In this document: piece after piece, positions 13,301-27,045 of the stretch
How the letters are laid out: each line of letters begins with the position of its first letter
How positions within the stretch are numbered: position 1 is the first letter of the stretch
NCBI GenBank assembly: GCA_963971305.1
Contig: OZ020303.1
Location: 57,536,867 to 57,600,866, forward strand
Direction: 5' to 3'
From: Arcuatula senhousia
Lineage: Eukaryota; Mollusca; Bivalvia; Mytilida; Mytilidae
Length of the DNA stretch: 64,000 nucleotides
Made by a program: the position numbers and the translations under genes
Notes under the pieces: generated by a model
What the model was told of the DNA's origin: nothing
The model's input: only the letters and a program-made list of their open reading frames with translations
The model's database searches: none

Positions 13301-16300
13301 CCTCTTAGCTTCATTTTTTTCTACCTGCTATATATATAATATAGAATTTTATGACCATTGAAATCAGAAACGCCACAAACCACCACTGCAGATTCTAGAA
13401 CATCCAACAAAACAGTGTTAAAAGACGGCCTCGCAAGCTATAGTGGAACATCGCATTCAAGATAAGGAGAATTAACTAACTGAAAACCTCATGAAACCGT
13501 TACCTTTGCTAGCTAGACAAAACTATCTAAGCCATTTGACAAGCCAACTTTTCTAGGAATTATTTTCTTCAACGTATGCTTAAAAATGATAGCCCAAAAA
13601 AAGAAAAAAAAGAGCAGGAGCTCATTTTGTCACTATATGACAAAAATGTCCAAAATTCTATGAATTTTGAATTATGCAGCATTTTGACAAATATTAGGTC
13701 ATATTACAACACGCAATCATCATAGTTTCTTAAAAATGAACTGACTTTACATATTCATTTGATCTTGCTGTTTAATGAATCACATTAGATCATATAGATC
13801 ATAGAAAATTGACTATTTCACTTTTCATTTATATATATATACTCTGAAAGTCTTAATTTGTTCATTTCTGCAAAACCAAGACAAATACTGAATTATGTAT
13901 CTGTGTTATTTGAAACAAACTATCATATGGTCTATTTATCAGGCATGTCACTAGCTTCTTTTTTTAACATAAATAGTCGAAAATTTGAGATTTTCAGTGT
14001 CAAAATTGAATCGGCGCCACATGTTTTGCGATGTGCTACCCATTACTTACTCCGATACAAAATAAATGGCTTTTCTTTGAAGCCCATAGTTTTTGCTTAT
14101 TGTGAACTGAAATCTTAAATTTATTAATTCAGAATTTCAATGATGTGGAAGTTATTTAGATCAAACATTAATCCGGATGGTTTTTTTTTATGATAATTCA
14201 GAAAATTGTCACTGCAAGCACATTCTCTTAGATTCACAGCCGGTCGGACAACTTCGGAAATTAATGATTGTCAAAATTCTAAGCAGAAAGCTAAAAAAAA
14301 ATAGAAGTCATGCAGTTTCTATATGTAATCAGAAAAATAATTTTGCAAAGAAATAATTGGTAGAACCTCACAAAATATTTTGCTTAACTATTAAGTCAAT
14401 TAGCTTTTTTCTGTTGCGACATCCGTGAAATGCATGGTTTTATAGACATGTAAAAGAAGTGTTAGAAAACCCTTAACAAAAACCAGGGATAAATTAATAC
14501 TTTAGTTTTGTTATTTCCAGACAAAAACCCAAACTTAAAGTATATGTTCCGAATTAGCGGGTCTCTGCTGTTAATATGATTTTGTAGCACAACAATGGAA
14601 TAGCTGGTGCTATTAACAAAGGTGGATCTAGGACCGGTGTAACACCCCCCTCCCCCCCCCCCCCCCGGCCCCGTTTTGACAGAAAAATTTGGTTAGGAAC
14701 TATATGAAACAAGAGGTCTCAAAATTTCTGGATCTGCCACAGATTAACATTATTGAAATGGACCAAACAGGCAGATTGCCTAATTGAATATATCACAGAC
14801 AAGGTTAACAAAGGAAAATGACATTTCACGCGCGGAGTACATGTTCTATCAGATCCCGGAGTGGCTTCTTGTGACGAGACCTCACATGGGACGAATTAAT
14901 TTCAAATATTAGTTTCGAATAAAAACATTTGTTTTAAAATTTGATAATTACCGTTCGTTGTCATAATTACCTCCGTAGTTATATCTTTTCTAGTATAATT
15001 TATTTTGGAAAGTCTATTAAATGTTTTGTAAAACTGCTAGCTCTGTATATTCTGAGATTTTCGCCATTTTCTGAGTGGAAATTGCTTGGCTTGAAAAAAA
15101 GCACAAAAACGGGTCGAAATCATGGCCTCTGTCCCAGGAAATCTTCCCCGTCGTATAATTAAGGTTCAATAGATATGATATCATTTATTTTTTTTGTTAT
15201 TCCGTGCTCATTTATATTTAAATTTACGCCTTGTATATTGCCATGAAAATGACAGAAACCAATTGTTCATTGTCATTCATTTTCATTACAAATATGTCTT
15301 TGCACACATATAACACATTTCAAGACCAACCGGGCCGGATCTACCTAAAACCTAGTAAGGATCAATGCATAAAAACACGTTCATGGCAACAAGCTGCTGA
15401 AAAAACAATAGTCTTGTTCAAATAATGAAAAAGATTTGTAACATGTGATCTTACTGGGTTGTACTAATGTTTGTGCCTTGCAGGTGGTGCCTAAAATGTG
15501 TAACCCGTACCATTTTCAGCTCATTTACCTGTACCCGCACCTGTTTTCAATTTTGACTCGTAAACAGCCGAAACTTTCTAAAATTGCACTTACATGTAAA
15601 GATTTATGATAAGTTTTTCCATGAACTGGTATCGTTTTTTTTTCAAATCATTATTCTATTTTTCAAAAATCAATGATGTTAGAAAATTTTGGTGCCTGAA
15701 ATGTGTAATTGGAAGTTTACACTAAGATAGAGGTGCCAAAGAAATTATAAGGCCATGAAAAAATGATAGTTGGTTTCCCCTAAAAAGATCTCTTGACTTT
15801 TTGTGTAATATCCAGCTTTATCAAGACTTGACAAAATTTTCATTTATTGGCATTAGAATTGTTTGGTCATATAACATTTCTGGTGTTTTTAAGGTTTTGT
15901 CAATTAGTCAGACATGTCAGACATTAAATTTCATAGGTAAAGCTTTAAAAGGTGTTAATTAAAGGTTTATTTTCATAGTTGCCCTAATCATGCTAATGAT
16001 TGCATAAACAGTCATTACAGTATGGACATTAATCAGTAAAGCCAGATATATTTGGCACATAATGAAATCTAAATTGTCTTTGAAATGCAATATAAAAGAG
16101 CATTGAAAAAATCCAGTGTTTTGTTCAATTCCCATCTAAAAGAATCAAAATCTCCAGCTTTGTCTTGATGGATCTGTCATGTACACAATTGTATTGGTCA
16201 TCCAAAGTGTGGGTAGCACACACTCCAGGGAAGATGGTTAGAAAATCAACTTTTTTGTGTACACTTTTTTTCACGGATCAAGGGTGAATAATTGTGATAA

Positions 16301-17453
16301 ATATATATACGTGAAGATACTTAGGACATTTTGTGAATGCTCTCTTGTCATGCCTGATTTGTAGTCGTAAAATGAGGTGGCATTTCCCTAAAAGCTGGTG
16401 AAGATGACAAAATAAAATCCGTTCCATGGGTTGAGATAATTGGATGCATTGTGGTTGTATTCCTCCCCCCCCCCCCTAATTCTTCTGGGTTTGTGCAGAC
16501 TTTTCAAAAACTTCGGAAAATCAGGATGGAGTAGAAAATTATTTATTGAAAAGATCATAATTTGGGTCTCATGCAAATGGCAGACTCTACATTAGAGAAG
16601 TGTCGCTTCGCTTGCATAATAAACCAAAATAGTAACAGGTAGAAAAAATTACAATTTCTGTCATATAAGAACTTTAAAAATGATTAATCCATTCGGATGC
16701 AGGGATCACAAAATGGTTGATGTACCCTTTTTTTTTTAAGGGAGAGAGAGGATGCTTTTTGCACACTTTGGAAAATGGTTGACAATAATTATTATGTATG
16801 ACCCTTCATAATGTAGAAGTTGATCAACAAGTGTTCAAAGTTCCTAACTACATTGTAGCTGAATCTACATTGTATACAGTAATGTAGAAGTTCTTCCTGA
16901 AGGCAGGGGAAGCTCTTTTATCTAAAAACAAAAACATTTAATTTATAGAAATTCAAATGTCTCTCTAGAAAGCTGTTTCCTTGGCCTGTAGCCTTCCAAT
17001 TGGGAAAATATGCATGTGAACCTTTGGATTTAGGAATTTATTGCCTGGTATAAATGCTCCCCTATAAATTTGAAAAGTAGTTCTGATTTTATGATTCTGC
17101 TAGTTTACTTAAAGAGAGTGAAAAAGATAATTGCTATATAAAAGTGTTTGAACACTCCTTTGCTCATTTTACTGATTCCCTCTTTGACAAAAACCCCACT
17201 TCTTGCATGACCCTGAACATGCTGAAGTTGGGAATTTCAGCTTGGTACATGTAAATTGGGAAATGAGGAGCTATTTGATATTGGGAATGGGGCCAATATT
17301 TGGCCCCAAATAAATGGTATCATTGGAAAATCCCTGCAGTTTGGTTAAAGGTGTTTGATTTGTTTAGGTTTAGTTTTACTTTAGAGAGGTTTCAATTGTA
17401 TATTCAACAGCATATTATGTGTAAAAAATCTTAATTGTTCGAAAGGCTTTTTA
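13301..17453. other. Gene-free DNA upstream of UBE2N
   Basis: I searched for the UBE2N first exon (encoding a short MAxLPRRIIK-type start before a GT) and did not find it. Long C runs lie at 14645-14668 and 16466-16478. Several short frames have no motif. Confidence 0.45.
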
Positions 17454-17690
17454 TGCCCCCGCGACACGTTGGGGGCATTTAAGTGTTCTATTCGTACGAA
17501 TTTCCTTCAAGCTTTTCTCAGAAACCGTAAACAAGAATGATTTGAAACCTGGTAGGATAATTCATAATGACAAACTACGCAATTTTCAGACCTGTAACAG
17601 TCAGAATTCTAGTTTCTGTTTGGAACCAGTTGGGGCATCCGTGTCCCATGGACACATTCCTTCTTTATTTAATCAAACAGATATATATAT
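17454..17690 (+). mobile_element. Short element with TGCCCCC hairpin at its 5' end
   Basis: TGCCCCC-(10 nt)-GGGGGCA at 17454-17477 forms a hairpin. Downstream text ('ttcaagcttttctcagaaac', 'atgatttgaaacctggtagg', 'gacacattccttctttattt') matches 32330-32485. It lies just upstream of UBE2N exon 2. Confidence 0.6.
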
Positions 17691-17811
17691 ATTTATATTC
17701 ATAAAACTGATAAATACATTTTTAATTTATTAAGTTAAAGAAATGCACTGGTTGATGAAGTAAATTGTAACATATATATATATATAGTTGAGTGTCTGGT
17801 ATTATTTGCAG

Positions 17812-20800
17812 GAAACACAGAGGTTAATGACAGAACCAGTACAAGGTATCACAGCTATCCCAGACGAGGCCAATGCTAGATATTTTAAAGTTGTAGTTCA
17901 TGGCCCAAAAGAGGTATGACCATATCATGTGTATGTTTAAATTTTAACATGATCATCATAACAGCATTGAGTAAATTTTATACATGTACCTGCTAACAAA
18001 ATTTACATCATACATGTACATTTTGTAAATAGCAAAACCCAAGACTCATCAGAGTTGCTTATAGTCAAAAGCCAAATCATTTCATAGTAAACTACCGGTA
18101 GAATATAGATATATGTACATAATATTTTAAACAAAAGTAATGAGCACTCAGGCCACTATTACATTTATTGTAAAACTTGTTATAGACATGATAGATGACA
18201 CAAGAAAATGAACACATTTTGGTTTTGTTGTTATTTTCCATCAAACAATTATGGTTGTACCATTTAAAAACCATATGTTATAATCACTTCATTTTAAAAA
18301 TCTGTAACTTTATTGTATTTCTTTATTTTTACAGTCACCATATGAAAATGGTATATTTCAATTAGAGTTATTTCTTCCTGAAGAGTATCCAATGTCAGCA
18401 CCTAAAGTTAGATTTATGACTAAAATTTATCATCCAAATATAGATAAACTTGGAAGAATTTGTCTAGATATATTAAAAGGTAAGAAATTAATACCTTGTG
18501 TGGTGCAAAACTTGAGTACATAAATTTTTCCCCACGCTTTAAAACTTCAATACATATAACACATGTGTAATACCATCAACATTTAGGTGAGAATTTCACT
18601 CCAAATTGCCAGTGCTTAAGGTCATCAGCACTAGCAGTGGGCTGTGAACTCTGCTCCATGCTGAAGCCTTCCTGTAATTTAAGGATCATCTCAGCAACTT
18701 CTAGTCACAGCCTCTTGATATCTGGTATAAAGTATCTGGGTGGATCCCATAAAGTGGGATTCAATTTCAATCACTCACCTACCTCTTGTTTAACGAAATC
18801 CAGCCATTTTTGACTTTGACAGATTTTTCGTCAACATTTTGTTACTTGAACATATTACAACAGTACACTTTGTATAATCTAATCTTTGTAAGTCTTCTTG
18901 AATAATCATGTATTTTATTTGGAAGGTTCATTTTAGTTAAAAAATGATCATATTTCCTTTTAATGTTTATGTAAACCTTTCTTGTGTGGCCGCTCTTTGC
19001 TTAATTTGCAATCACAAAATATCTCCTTGGAGGCAAGAAGCTTATTTCATTATTACAAATCATAAAAAATAATTAGAATTCCATTTTATCCTGGTTGAAA
19101 CTGAAAGTTTGATACACATTATAATGAAAGAAAATTTCTATATGTATACACTGAATTTTTCACACTAAAAGGAAAATAACAATGCTTTTATTTTTTGCAT
19201 GTAGAGATGCTTTGGCAATGCTGAACCTGTTGCCAGGTCAAATACTTAAAAAAAAGAGAAGGCATTAAAAACATTTATTATACCTTACTGAATTAGTAAT
19301 TGATTTAATTGGATTAAATAAGGTCACGTGACGTGAAATAATCTGGGTATTTTTCTTCAAATTCACACAAAAGTTGAATAACCTTTTCAAATACCCATGT
19401 CTATTTAATAACCCTATTATTCACCTGTGAATAACCCTTGAAATTTAAAATTTCAAATACACAGCATATGATATTCCAGTCCACTGTTTGTTCGGTGTAA
19501 TAAAACAGTTACAGCCCTTGAAATCAGTGAATTCAAAAATGTCAACCTTGCTGGGGTTATTTCCCTCGGGCTAAAGCCCCCAGAGAAATAACCCCACCTC
19601 TGATTGACATTTTTAGATATTCACCTCTTCCAAGTGTCGTAATTGTATAGTATAATGAGTTCAAGGGAAAAAATATTTGTCCATGGAAAAATATCTCCAA
19701 ACTGTATTATTATGATAGAAGAAAATGAGATGTGAGATAAGTGTACGCGACACAACCTACAATATAAACATAAATTTAAAACATCCACAATGGAAAACAG
19801 CCAGCAGCGTTCAATGTGACCAGTGGTCGCTGCTTGCTGTTTTTCAATTGGCCCCTGGATTGAAAATAAACTACATATGATTCAAGCCCAATCCTAACGT
19901 GCAATGAAAGACCCTCTTCTTGACAAAAAACAATTAACATAAATACGACTAAATACAAACATAAGCTTTGATAAAGATTCTTGGCTTAGGACAGGCCCAT
20001 TAAAATGTGGCTGCATTAAAACTAGTTTTTTGGCGCCAACCTTCCCCCTATTGATAACCAATAACAAAGCACAAACTAACACACAGTAAAAATCAAATCG
20101 ATAGAAGTTCAATTCAACAAGAGAGTATCTGAGACAAAAGGACAACAAGAAATTAACGAGACGTAGAGATACTCTCTTGAGAACACTCGAAGTTACTGAC
20201 AGCTAGCTAGTAGCATCCATCGACTGAGTATTGTTCTCAAAGAAGTTAAAGTCTTTTGCTAATTTTGCTCAAGGAGAAATATTTCTATACTGTATTATTA
20301 CTGTATGAGCATTTTTTGTCTTCTAGATAAATGGAGCCCTGCACTACAGATTAGAACAGTCTTATTATCAATACAAGCTTTATTAAGTGCACCGAACCCA
20401 GACGATCCTTTAGCCAATGATGTAGCCGAAGAATGGAAAAAGAACGAAACTAATGCCATTAGAACAGGTTTAATATTTATTGCATTTTTTTTTATTAATA
20501 AAGTGTTTGGTGTCATCCTGTCAGTGTTATTTTAACCATCATTGGGACAAATTTAAAATAAAATTCTGACATAGAAATAATTCAAAAGACAGGAAATAAA
20601 ACAAAAATGGATAAAATCACACAGGAAAAAAACTGTAAAATAAGATAAATTTGATAAATTTGAGTATTTGTATTCATGAGCTAATTAAAGAAACTAAACC
20701 ACTGTCGTGTAGCTGTCCTTGAAAACCCAGGGGTGTTTGTCTCGCTTAGTCATTCATCAACCTGTGTCATTTAGTATGATTTTGTTCCTTTGCATGTTCT

Positions 20801-21062
20801 TGATCTGATCTGAGAAATTGGTATTGTTACACCCCTAAATATAACTAGAAAGAACAAATTCCAATTTTCAAAGACAATGCTACATAGATAATGAGACTAA
20901 AATGTCGTTAGGCAGAATATTAATTAAATTGTTTTTATTAACCTCCTATTTTTAACTGAAAATTGATGAAAAAAAAAACTAAAGTGCTTCATGGCTTTAT
21001 TTTATTTCTTTCCAGCTAAAGAATGGACGAGATTATATGCCAATTCAAATAAAACTAGTTAA
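17812..21062 (+). CDS. UBE2N: Ubiquitin-conjugating enzyme E2 N (Ubc13), exons 2-5
   Basis: This is the E2 that, with a UEV partner (MMS2/UEV1A), builds K63-linked ubiquitin chains in DNA-damage tolerance and innate immune signalling. The exons I read are 17812-17913, 18335-18479, 20327-20467 and 21016-21062. All four introns' visible ends obey GT-AG, and the phases agree. The product begins [20 protein letters not shown], carries the HPN motif and then GRICLDIL, whose Cys is the catalytic residue. It continues with [20 protein letters not shown] and ends in [12 protein letters not shown] and a TAA stop. The seen part is 144 residues. With about 10 residues from exon 1 it matches the usual family length of about 152, and the Cys falls at position 87 as in human. 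The exon encoding the N-terminal ten residues was not found upstream and may lie outside the window. The C-terminal tail is slightly longer than in human and diverged. The last donor (GTTTAA) is weak but the frame requires it. Confidence 0.97.
19527..19624. repeat. Fold-back (nested palindrome) in UBE2N intron 3
   Basis: The outer arms GTGAATTCAAAAATGTCAA and its near-complement enclose an inner hairpin at 19553-19595. The inner arms start GGGGTTATTTC and end GAAATAACCCC, with a short AAAG-type loop. The whole 98 bp can fold on itself. It is probably a small fold-back transposon remnant. It lies 850 bp upstream of exon 4. Confidence 0.75.
19740..20150 (-). repeat. Dispersed repeat R2 in UBE2N intron 3
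   Basis: On the minus strand this shares blocks with 27120-27290, 31455-31600, 33394-33479 and the first 80 bases of the window. The shared text covers 'cgagcagcgacc..ctggtcacattgaa', then 'ttttccattgtggat', then a 'gttgtgtcgcg' motif. Its other half, around the 'gtcctaagcca' motif, recurs at 25930-26110. It is an unclassified dispersed element with no coding content seen. Confidence 0.65.
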
Positions 21063-22540
21063 TGATAAAACAAGAGAAGAAGAAATCTGCAGATTTTGAA
21101 CACGTATAGTGCTACCTTATGTGATAACAATGTCAAATCACTCATCATGATCATTTACTATAAAGGTCTTGAAAGCAAAATAACATCTTGGTTCTGTTTG
21201 ATAAGAAGGTCAAAGAAAATCGGGTTAGATTGAGTAAAATCTTACAAAATGTATATGATTTGTAAACCCAAGCAAACCTCTATTTAAATAAATACTTTTT
21301 TTTTTTAATTAAAAAGAGAAAAAGAAAGTAATTATGACATACATGTACAAGGATAAGAAATACAATATATGTTTGAGTTGTGTTGACTTTGTTTTGACAT
21401 GTTTTAATCTGAAGTATTTTAGTGGTAATAATGAAAGGTCTGACACGATTTAAACATGTTTAACAAAACAAAGTTAATGTTGACACTACCAGTGAGCCAA
21501 GAAGTTACTTTTGGTTTGACCTTTTTTTCAAGATTTGCATTCTCATCATTGTAAAAATCATAGTTGATGAATGATATATGCTTGTTTTGAAAGAGTTTCG
21601 TCTTTTAAGAGACCAGCAGACCTAATCTAAGGGAGGCAACCTAGGGCTGTTACACTAACAACATGCAATATTGTAATGATAGGGTGTGATTTTTTTTTTC
21701 TTTGTTATTTTCAATCTCTCTCTGATAAAATATATTTTTGTCCGTTAAGTGCTATTTTTTGTCTCGTACAAATTGTTTCTCATCAAAGTTCGACATTTTA
21801 TGCAGTGCTTTAGCTTCCATTTATTTACAACCATAAAAAGGTATTTTGTTCAATTGTTTTACATTTGTTTGTATTTATTTTGTTTAGTTATATTTGTATA
21901 GATAAATAGAATTTGATTTGAAGCATCATATTTCAAAGTACCTTAATGATTTTAATGAGGAAATATTTTGTACACCTTAGTCTTTATACTGTGTAGCTAA
22001 CATTTCCACATTTCTTAAAAAAGTCTTATTTAACATATTAATTAAATTACAAAATTTTAAAAGAATATTGACAATTTAACTGTGTTTTGCCCCTTACCAA
22101 TGAAATAACAAATAATATAGACAATGTGCAATTACATATATGCATGTAGAAAAAAAAATTGGGTCATATACTTCAATGGCTTTTATTTTCATAAATTGTA
22201 ACAACATATTTACTTCGAATCTTCAACAAGTTTTTCATTGAATGTAGTTAGATAATCTAGAATTCAAGACAAATTTATCATTTTTTTTGCATCAAATCAT
22301 GAAATACTGATGGCAATTTCACAGTTGTGTCAAATTACTGCTATCCCTGATAGACCCAAGATACAAAAATAACAAATTATCTGCACCCAACTGTAAATGG
22401 ATGTACTGTTTTATAATGTTAAATGTATGTTTGTCAGTTAGTCTCATATTTTCATTGTATTTCTTGGCTATTTAAATTAAACTTTTTTAAAATCTTAAAT
22501 TGTTTGTTCATTTTATGATGCTGTAAAGGTATTATTTTCC
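21063..22540 (+). other. UBE2N 3' flank, probable 3' UTR
   Basis: This is AT-rich non-coding DNA after the UBE2N stop. A canonical AATAAA lies at 21287-21292, about 225 nt past the stop, and is a plausible polyadenylation signal. More distal signals are possible. No gene is seen here. Confidence 0.5.
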
Positions 22541-22542
22541 AT

Positions 22543-22934
22543 GTTAAGTGCTATTCTCTGTAAAAATCAGGTAATGGGTGAATCATGATTAAAAAAACAC
22601 ACAAGTTTGGCTTCAAAATACTGTTCAAAATGCTTAAAAAGTAACAAAAAATACATTGGCACTACTCAAAAGTGTCAGGAATTTGAGATATATTTTGGTT
22701 GAAATGCATATAAAAGGTAGATAACTTGTGTCAAGTCAAACTAAATCCCTATCATTGTAACAGAATTTTTTCTTCATCCTCTGACACTTGAGATTACAAC
22801 TAATGATTGTTTCTTCATAAGAAGGCTACTTTGAATGACAATTCATTGTCAGATCCGTGTGTTTTTTAAATCATAATTCAAAATTTTTTGATTTGGCCTG
22901 ATTTTAACAGAGAACTGCACTTAATTCATAACAG
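22543..22934. mobile_element. MITE copy B, uninterrupted
   Basis: It begins 'ttaagtgctattctctgtaa' and ends 'acagagaactgcacttaatt'. It matches copy A in reverse orientation without the nested insert. Confidence 0.85.
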
Positions 22935-23072
22935 TCATTCAAAATGACTCATTAGAACTAGTTTGTTAGCTAAATTGCAATGAAGTTGAGCTACAATGTT
23001 GTGATGCAAGCTTTGGGATAATTTTATATTTTAAGTGTGGAGTAACTCTTTGATTTTCAAGGAATTTCATCA

Positions 23073-23263
23073 GGGCTATTCCAAAATTAATTGTATGGGG
23101 GGGGGGTGGAAGGCACTATAATTAAAATTGTATGGGTGGCCGTATTTTTAGATATTTCTCAAATGCAACATAAAGGGGAAAAAAAAAATTTATGCATGGT
23201 GGGTATAAAAAAAAAGTGCCTTCTGACCCCCCCCCCCCCCATAATTTATTTCTGGAATAGCCC
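23073..23263. mobile_element. 191 bp MITE with GGGCTATTCCA termini
   Basis: The arms GGGCTATTCCAAAATTAATT and, in reverse complement, GGGCTATTCCAGAAATAAATT are each followed inward by a long G (or C) run. TCA lies on both flanks (23070-23072, 23264-23266), consistent with a 3 bp target duplication. Confidence 0.75.
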
Positions 23264-24554
23264 TCAACTATTTCACAGTTGCCAATTTATACTCTAGAAA
23301 ATTGTGAAAAAATTGTTTCTGTAATTAAAAATTGTACTGATTTATTAAAAGAAAACTTCACAGTATTGATACATTTTAGGTGATTAAGAAATCAATTGAT
23401 TTTGAAGTAATTCTGTCAAGGATTAAGGTCTTATCTGCCAATAAAAGCTAGAAAATTGTTTAAAAAGTGGATTTTTGCTCACAACTCAAATCTGTAGAAT
23501 ATTATTAAATCATGTTAATGTTAGAGCTACAAGATCAATTGATTTCCGAGTACTTCTGTCAAAGGTCTAGGTCACAATGACCAAAGAACAGGAGAAGTTT
23601 TTAAAGAAGATGATTTTGCATGTCAGATAACTCCAAACTTATCAGTGGAGGTATTATAAACTTTGAGACATATGAAATGTTATAGATTTTCAACTAATTC
23701 TGTTAAGGGTCAAGGTCAAAGCTGCCAAGACACACTAGTCTTTGAAAGTTTTTGTAAAAGAGATTTCACTAAAAAGTCAATAGTTGTTGTTATCTAGTGT
23801 TGATAGTTTGGGGTTTTTTAAAAAAATAAATTAGCTGTTGTATTATTATTGGAAAGGGAGGTAATTTGACAATGCCTTCTGTTTTTTTTCCTGCCTTTGA
23901 CAAAAGTGTTGCAAAAGATGAGACTTATGTTAGCGATTCTGCTCTGGCAGTGATGTCTATAAATGATTTCATTAGTCTGTTTTATATGAAAAAGTTGTGG
24001 TACACCATTGATATTTGGTATTTAGTTTCACAAGCATTAGTACAGGTCATTTTTAAAAGCACTCCATCTGTATCCTCCCACAGTCATGGTCTACTGACTG
24101 AGATTTTATTCTTATTTGGCTAGATGTCAACGTTTTTCAGCTCTAAGCATAGACACAGTAGATGCTAAGTTAAGCATTTTACAAATGTCTCATATTTGCA
24201 ACAGTTCAGTCGAATTAATGAAAAAATATAGAGAAGCATACTTTATTTTTTTCTTTGTAATGGTAAACAATTTATTCACAGTCTAAAATTCAATCTTGTT
24301 GTCTGTGTATAAGCATTATGTTGCCACAGCTACCACTCTATTACATAACATAGTATTCACTGTTTTACACAACCATCATAGATGTAGGGCAGCACTAAGA
24401 GAAAAAATCTTTAATCGATTGATTGGTTGATTTGTGTTCTGTCAGCGATTTTGCAGCAATCATCAACACCGTAAAGACTACAACTCCATTTAATGCATGC
24501 TTAGATACAGGATTGCCACACATCCTTGAAACCTGAACAAGTCTTAAAACATTT
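23264..24554. other. Gene-free DNA
   Basis: The part from 23400 to 23760 has weak internal repetition ('tcaattgattt', 'ctgtcaa(g)ggtc'), perhaps an old tandem-core element. An 85-codon frame at 23866-24123 has no motif. Confidence 0.4.
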
Positions 24555-25500
24555 TTGTCTCATCTGCGAAGCGGAGTGATTTACTGGCAGCGGCGGCGTT
24601 ATTCTTTGTGTTAAGGTTTAATGAGCACCTCCATATATCAAGAACTGTAAGTCCTAGGTTGATGAAACTTGGAATGCATATGCTCCAGTAGCTTTGCACA
24701 ACTGCATCCCCATCTTTTGAACTTTACCTTGATTTTTAGGTTGAATGACTTTGACAATTTTCAATACGTATAATAGCAATGTTAAGGTTTTGCGAGCACT
24801 AATATATCGCATGAATTATAAGTCCTCGGTTGATGAAACTTGGTATGCATATGCCCAAGTAGTATCTTAGCACAGTTGCATCCCATCTTTTGACATTGAC
24901 CTTGATTTTCCGGTTGAATGACTTTGACAATTTAGCAATGTTTAGGTTTTTCAACACCTTTATATCTTAAGGACTATTTGGTATGCATATGCCCCAGTAG
25001 TATCTTAGCACAGTTGCATCCCATCTTTTGACATTGACCTTGATTTTCCGGTTGAATGACTTTGACAATTTAGCAATGTTTAGGTTTTTCAACACCTTTA
25101 TATCTTAAGGACTACAAGTCCAAGGTTGATGAAACTTGGTATGCATATGACCCAGTAGTAGCTTAGTACAGTTGCATCTCCCATCTCTTGACCTTGATTT
25201 TTCTGTTGGGTGACTGACAATTTTCAATACATAAAATAGCAATGTTAAGGTTTTGCGAGCACATTTATATCTCAAGAACTATAAGTCCTAGGTTGAAACA
25301 GAGTATGCATATGTCCCAGAAGTAGCTTAGTTAAGTTACATCACCATCTTTTGACCTTGACCTTGATTTTCCGGTGGGATGACTTTGACAATTTTCAATA
25401 CATATAAAAGCAATGTTAAGGTTTTGCGAGCACATCTCTATCTCAAGAACTGTAAATCCTAGGTTGATGAAACTTGGTATGCATATGCCCAATAGTAGCT
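24555..25500 (+). repeat. Tandem array of about six 150-175 bp monomers
   Basis: Monomers start near 24608, 24780, 24933, 25076, 25232 and 25415. The shared text is 'gttaaggttttgcgagcac', 'gttgatgaaacttggtatgc', 'cttagcacagttgcatcc' and 'gatgactttgacaatttt'. The left edge reads 'gtctcatctgcgaagcggag', like the terminus of a dispersed element. It is another member of the tandem-core class. Confidence 0.8.
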
Positions 25501-26130
25501 ATTGATTTTCCAACCATCCTAATTCTAAAAAAGTTCGAGGTCTTTTCCAGGACCTCGAACATAACAACGGTTAACACTAAATTACGTCTCGCCTGCCGGC
25601 ACAATCGGAATATCTTGTTATCCCTCAATAAGCTGCTATTTGCTTCAATGGTCAAAATACTCCTACAAAAGTTTCCGTGGGTTGTGGTCATGACGATGAC
25701 CCCATTCGAGTTAAAAGTTAAAACAAATGAAGGCGTTTTTTCTTTAGAATGAAAACCATTGAGGATCAAGATAAGCCGCTGTGCTTGCTTATTGCTAAGC
25801 ACAGGTCGATTCAACATTTAGAAGAAATGGCCCTTAAGAGGTAAGGAGGGCTTTTCTTTTCCTATTGCTGGAAGGGAGAAACTCATAAGGCAATCAAATG
25901 TCATAATTTCAAACAGTCCAACATAAAGTCAGCGGACATAAAAGAACACAAAAAAGGAGCACACAGCTTTTTGAACTTTTATCGATGTGTTATTTTTGTG
26001 CTTTGTACAAAGTTATCAATAGGGAGAAGGTTGGGCCCAAAAACTAGTTTAACTCCACCACATTTTATATTTTTGCCTGTCCTAAGCCAGGAATCCTTGT
26101 CAGCTTTTGTTTGTCCCTGTCATCTATCTG
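25501..26130. other. Intergenic, partly repeat R2
   Basis: There are overlapping frames of 92 codons (+) and 124 codons (-) at 25443-25817, but neither has a recognisable motif and they overlap each other, so no gene is called. 25930-26110 matches part of repeat R2 ('gtcctaagccaggaatc'). Confidence 0.4.
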
Positions 26131-27045
26131 TTTTTTTTATGGCCCGACCACGTATGTGGATCGGACATATAGTTTTACCCTTGTCCGTCCGTCCGTAACA
26201 CTTTGGTTAAGTTCTTGGTTAAGGTCCATTACTCGGATACTAGATGTTGGGGGTCAATGATATTTCACCACCATATGGGTCTTGGGTAGGGATACACCAC
26301 CCACTAGAAATAAGGTCAATGTGACCTATATTTTATGCATGATTGAACGACTTCGGTTAAGTTCTTGGTTAAGGTCCATAACTTGGATACTAGATGTTGG
26401 GGGTCAATGATATTTCACTACAAGATGTGTCTTAGGTAAAGTGACACCACCCACTAGAAATTAGGTCACTGTGACCTATATTTTACGCATGAATGACTTT
26501 GGTTAAGTTCTTGGTTAAGGTCCATATCTAAGATACTACATGTGGATGGTCAATGGTATTTCACCACTAGATGTATCTTGGGTAACATGACACCCCCCAA
26601 TAAAAAATTAGGTGACTGTGATCTATATTTTATGCATGACTGACTTCAGTTAAGTTCTGGGTTAAGGTCCATAACTTGGATACTAGATGTTGGGGGTCAA
26701 TGATATTTCACCACTAGATGTGTTTTTGGTAAGGTGACACCATCCACTAGAAATTGGGTCACTGTGACCTATATTTTACGCATGAATGACTTTGGTTAAG
26801 TTCTTGAATAAGGTCCATATCTTGAATACTACATATTAGGGGTCAATAATATTTCACTACTAGATGAGTCTTGGTAACATGGCACCACCCACCAGAAATA
26901 AGGTCACAGCGACCTATATTTTACACATGAACACTTTTGATCAATTTCTTGGTAAAGGTCCATATCCCAGGTAATACACATTGAGGGTCAATGATATTTC
27001 AAGAACGGGAGGGCCATCCTTTGGCTCATAGACACATTTTCTAGT
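26131..27045 (+). mobile_element. Pearl-like element with six core repeats
   Basis: It begins with a foldable stretch (ggcccgaCCACGTATGTGGatcgga) and a run of TCCGTCCG. About six monomers of 150-155 bp follow. They carry 'ttaagttcttggttaaggtc', 'gggggtcaatgatatttcac' and 'ggtcactgtgacctatattt'. It ends near 'gggccatcctttggctc' and 'ctagttttgtt'. There is no coding content. The resemblance to oyster pearl elements (about 160 bp core repeats beside an ACGG-type microsatellite) is inference. Confidence 0.7.

Noticed and set aside
23050..23080. CTGATGA..GAAA on the minus strand, a hammerhead-like core
   Set aside because: The bases between the two core boxes cannot pair as stem II, and no complementary stem I follows.
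25443..25817. Overlapping 124-codon (-) and 92-codon (+) frames
   Set aside because: They are mirror frames of one another in repeat-flanked DNA and neither has a recognisable motif or duplicated support.
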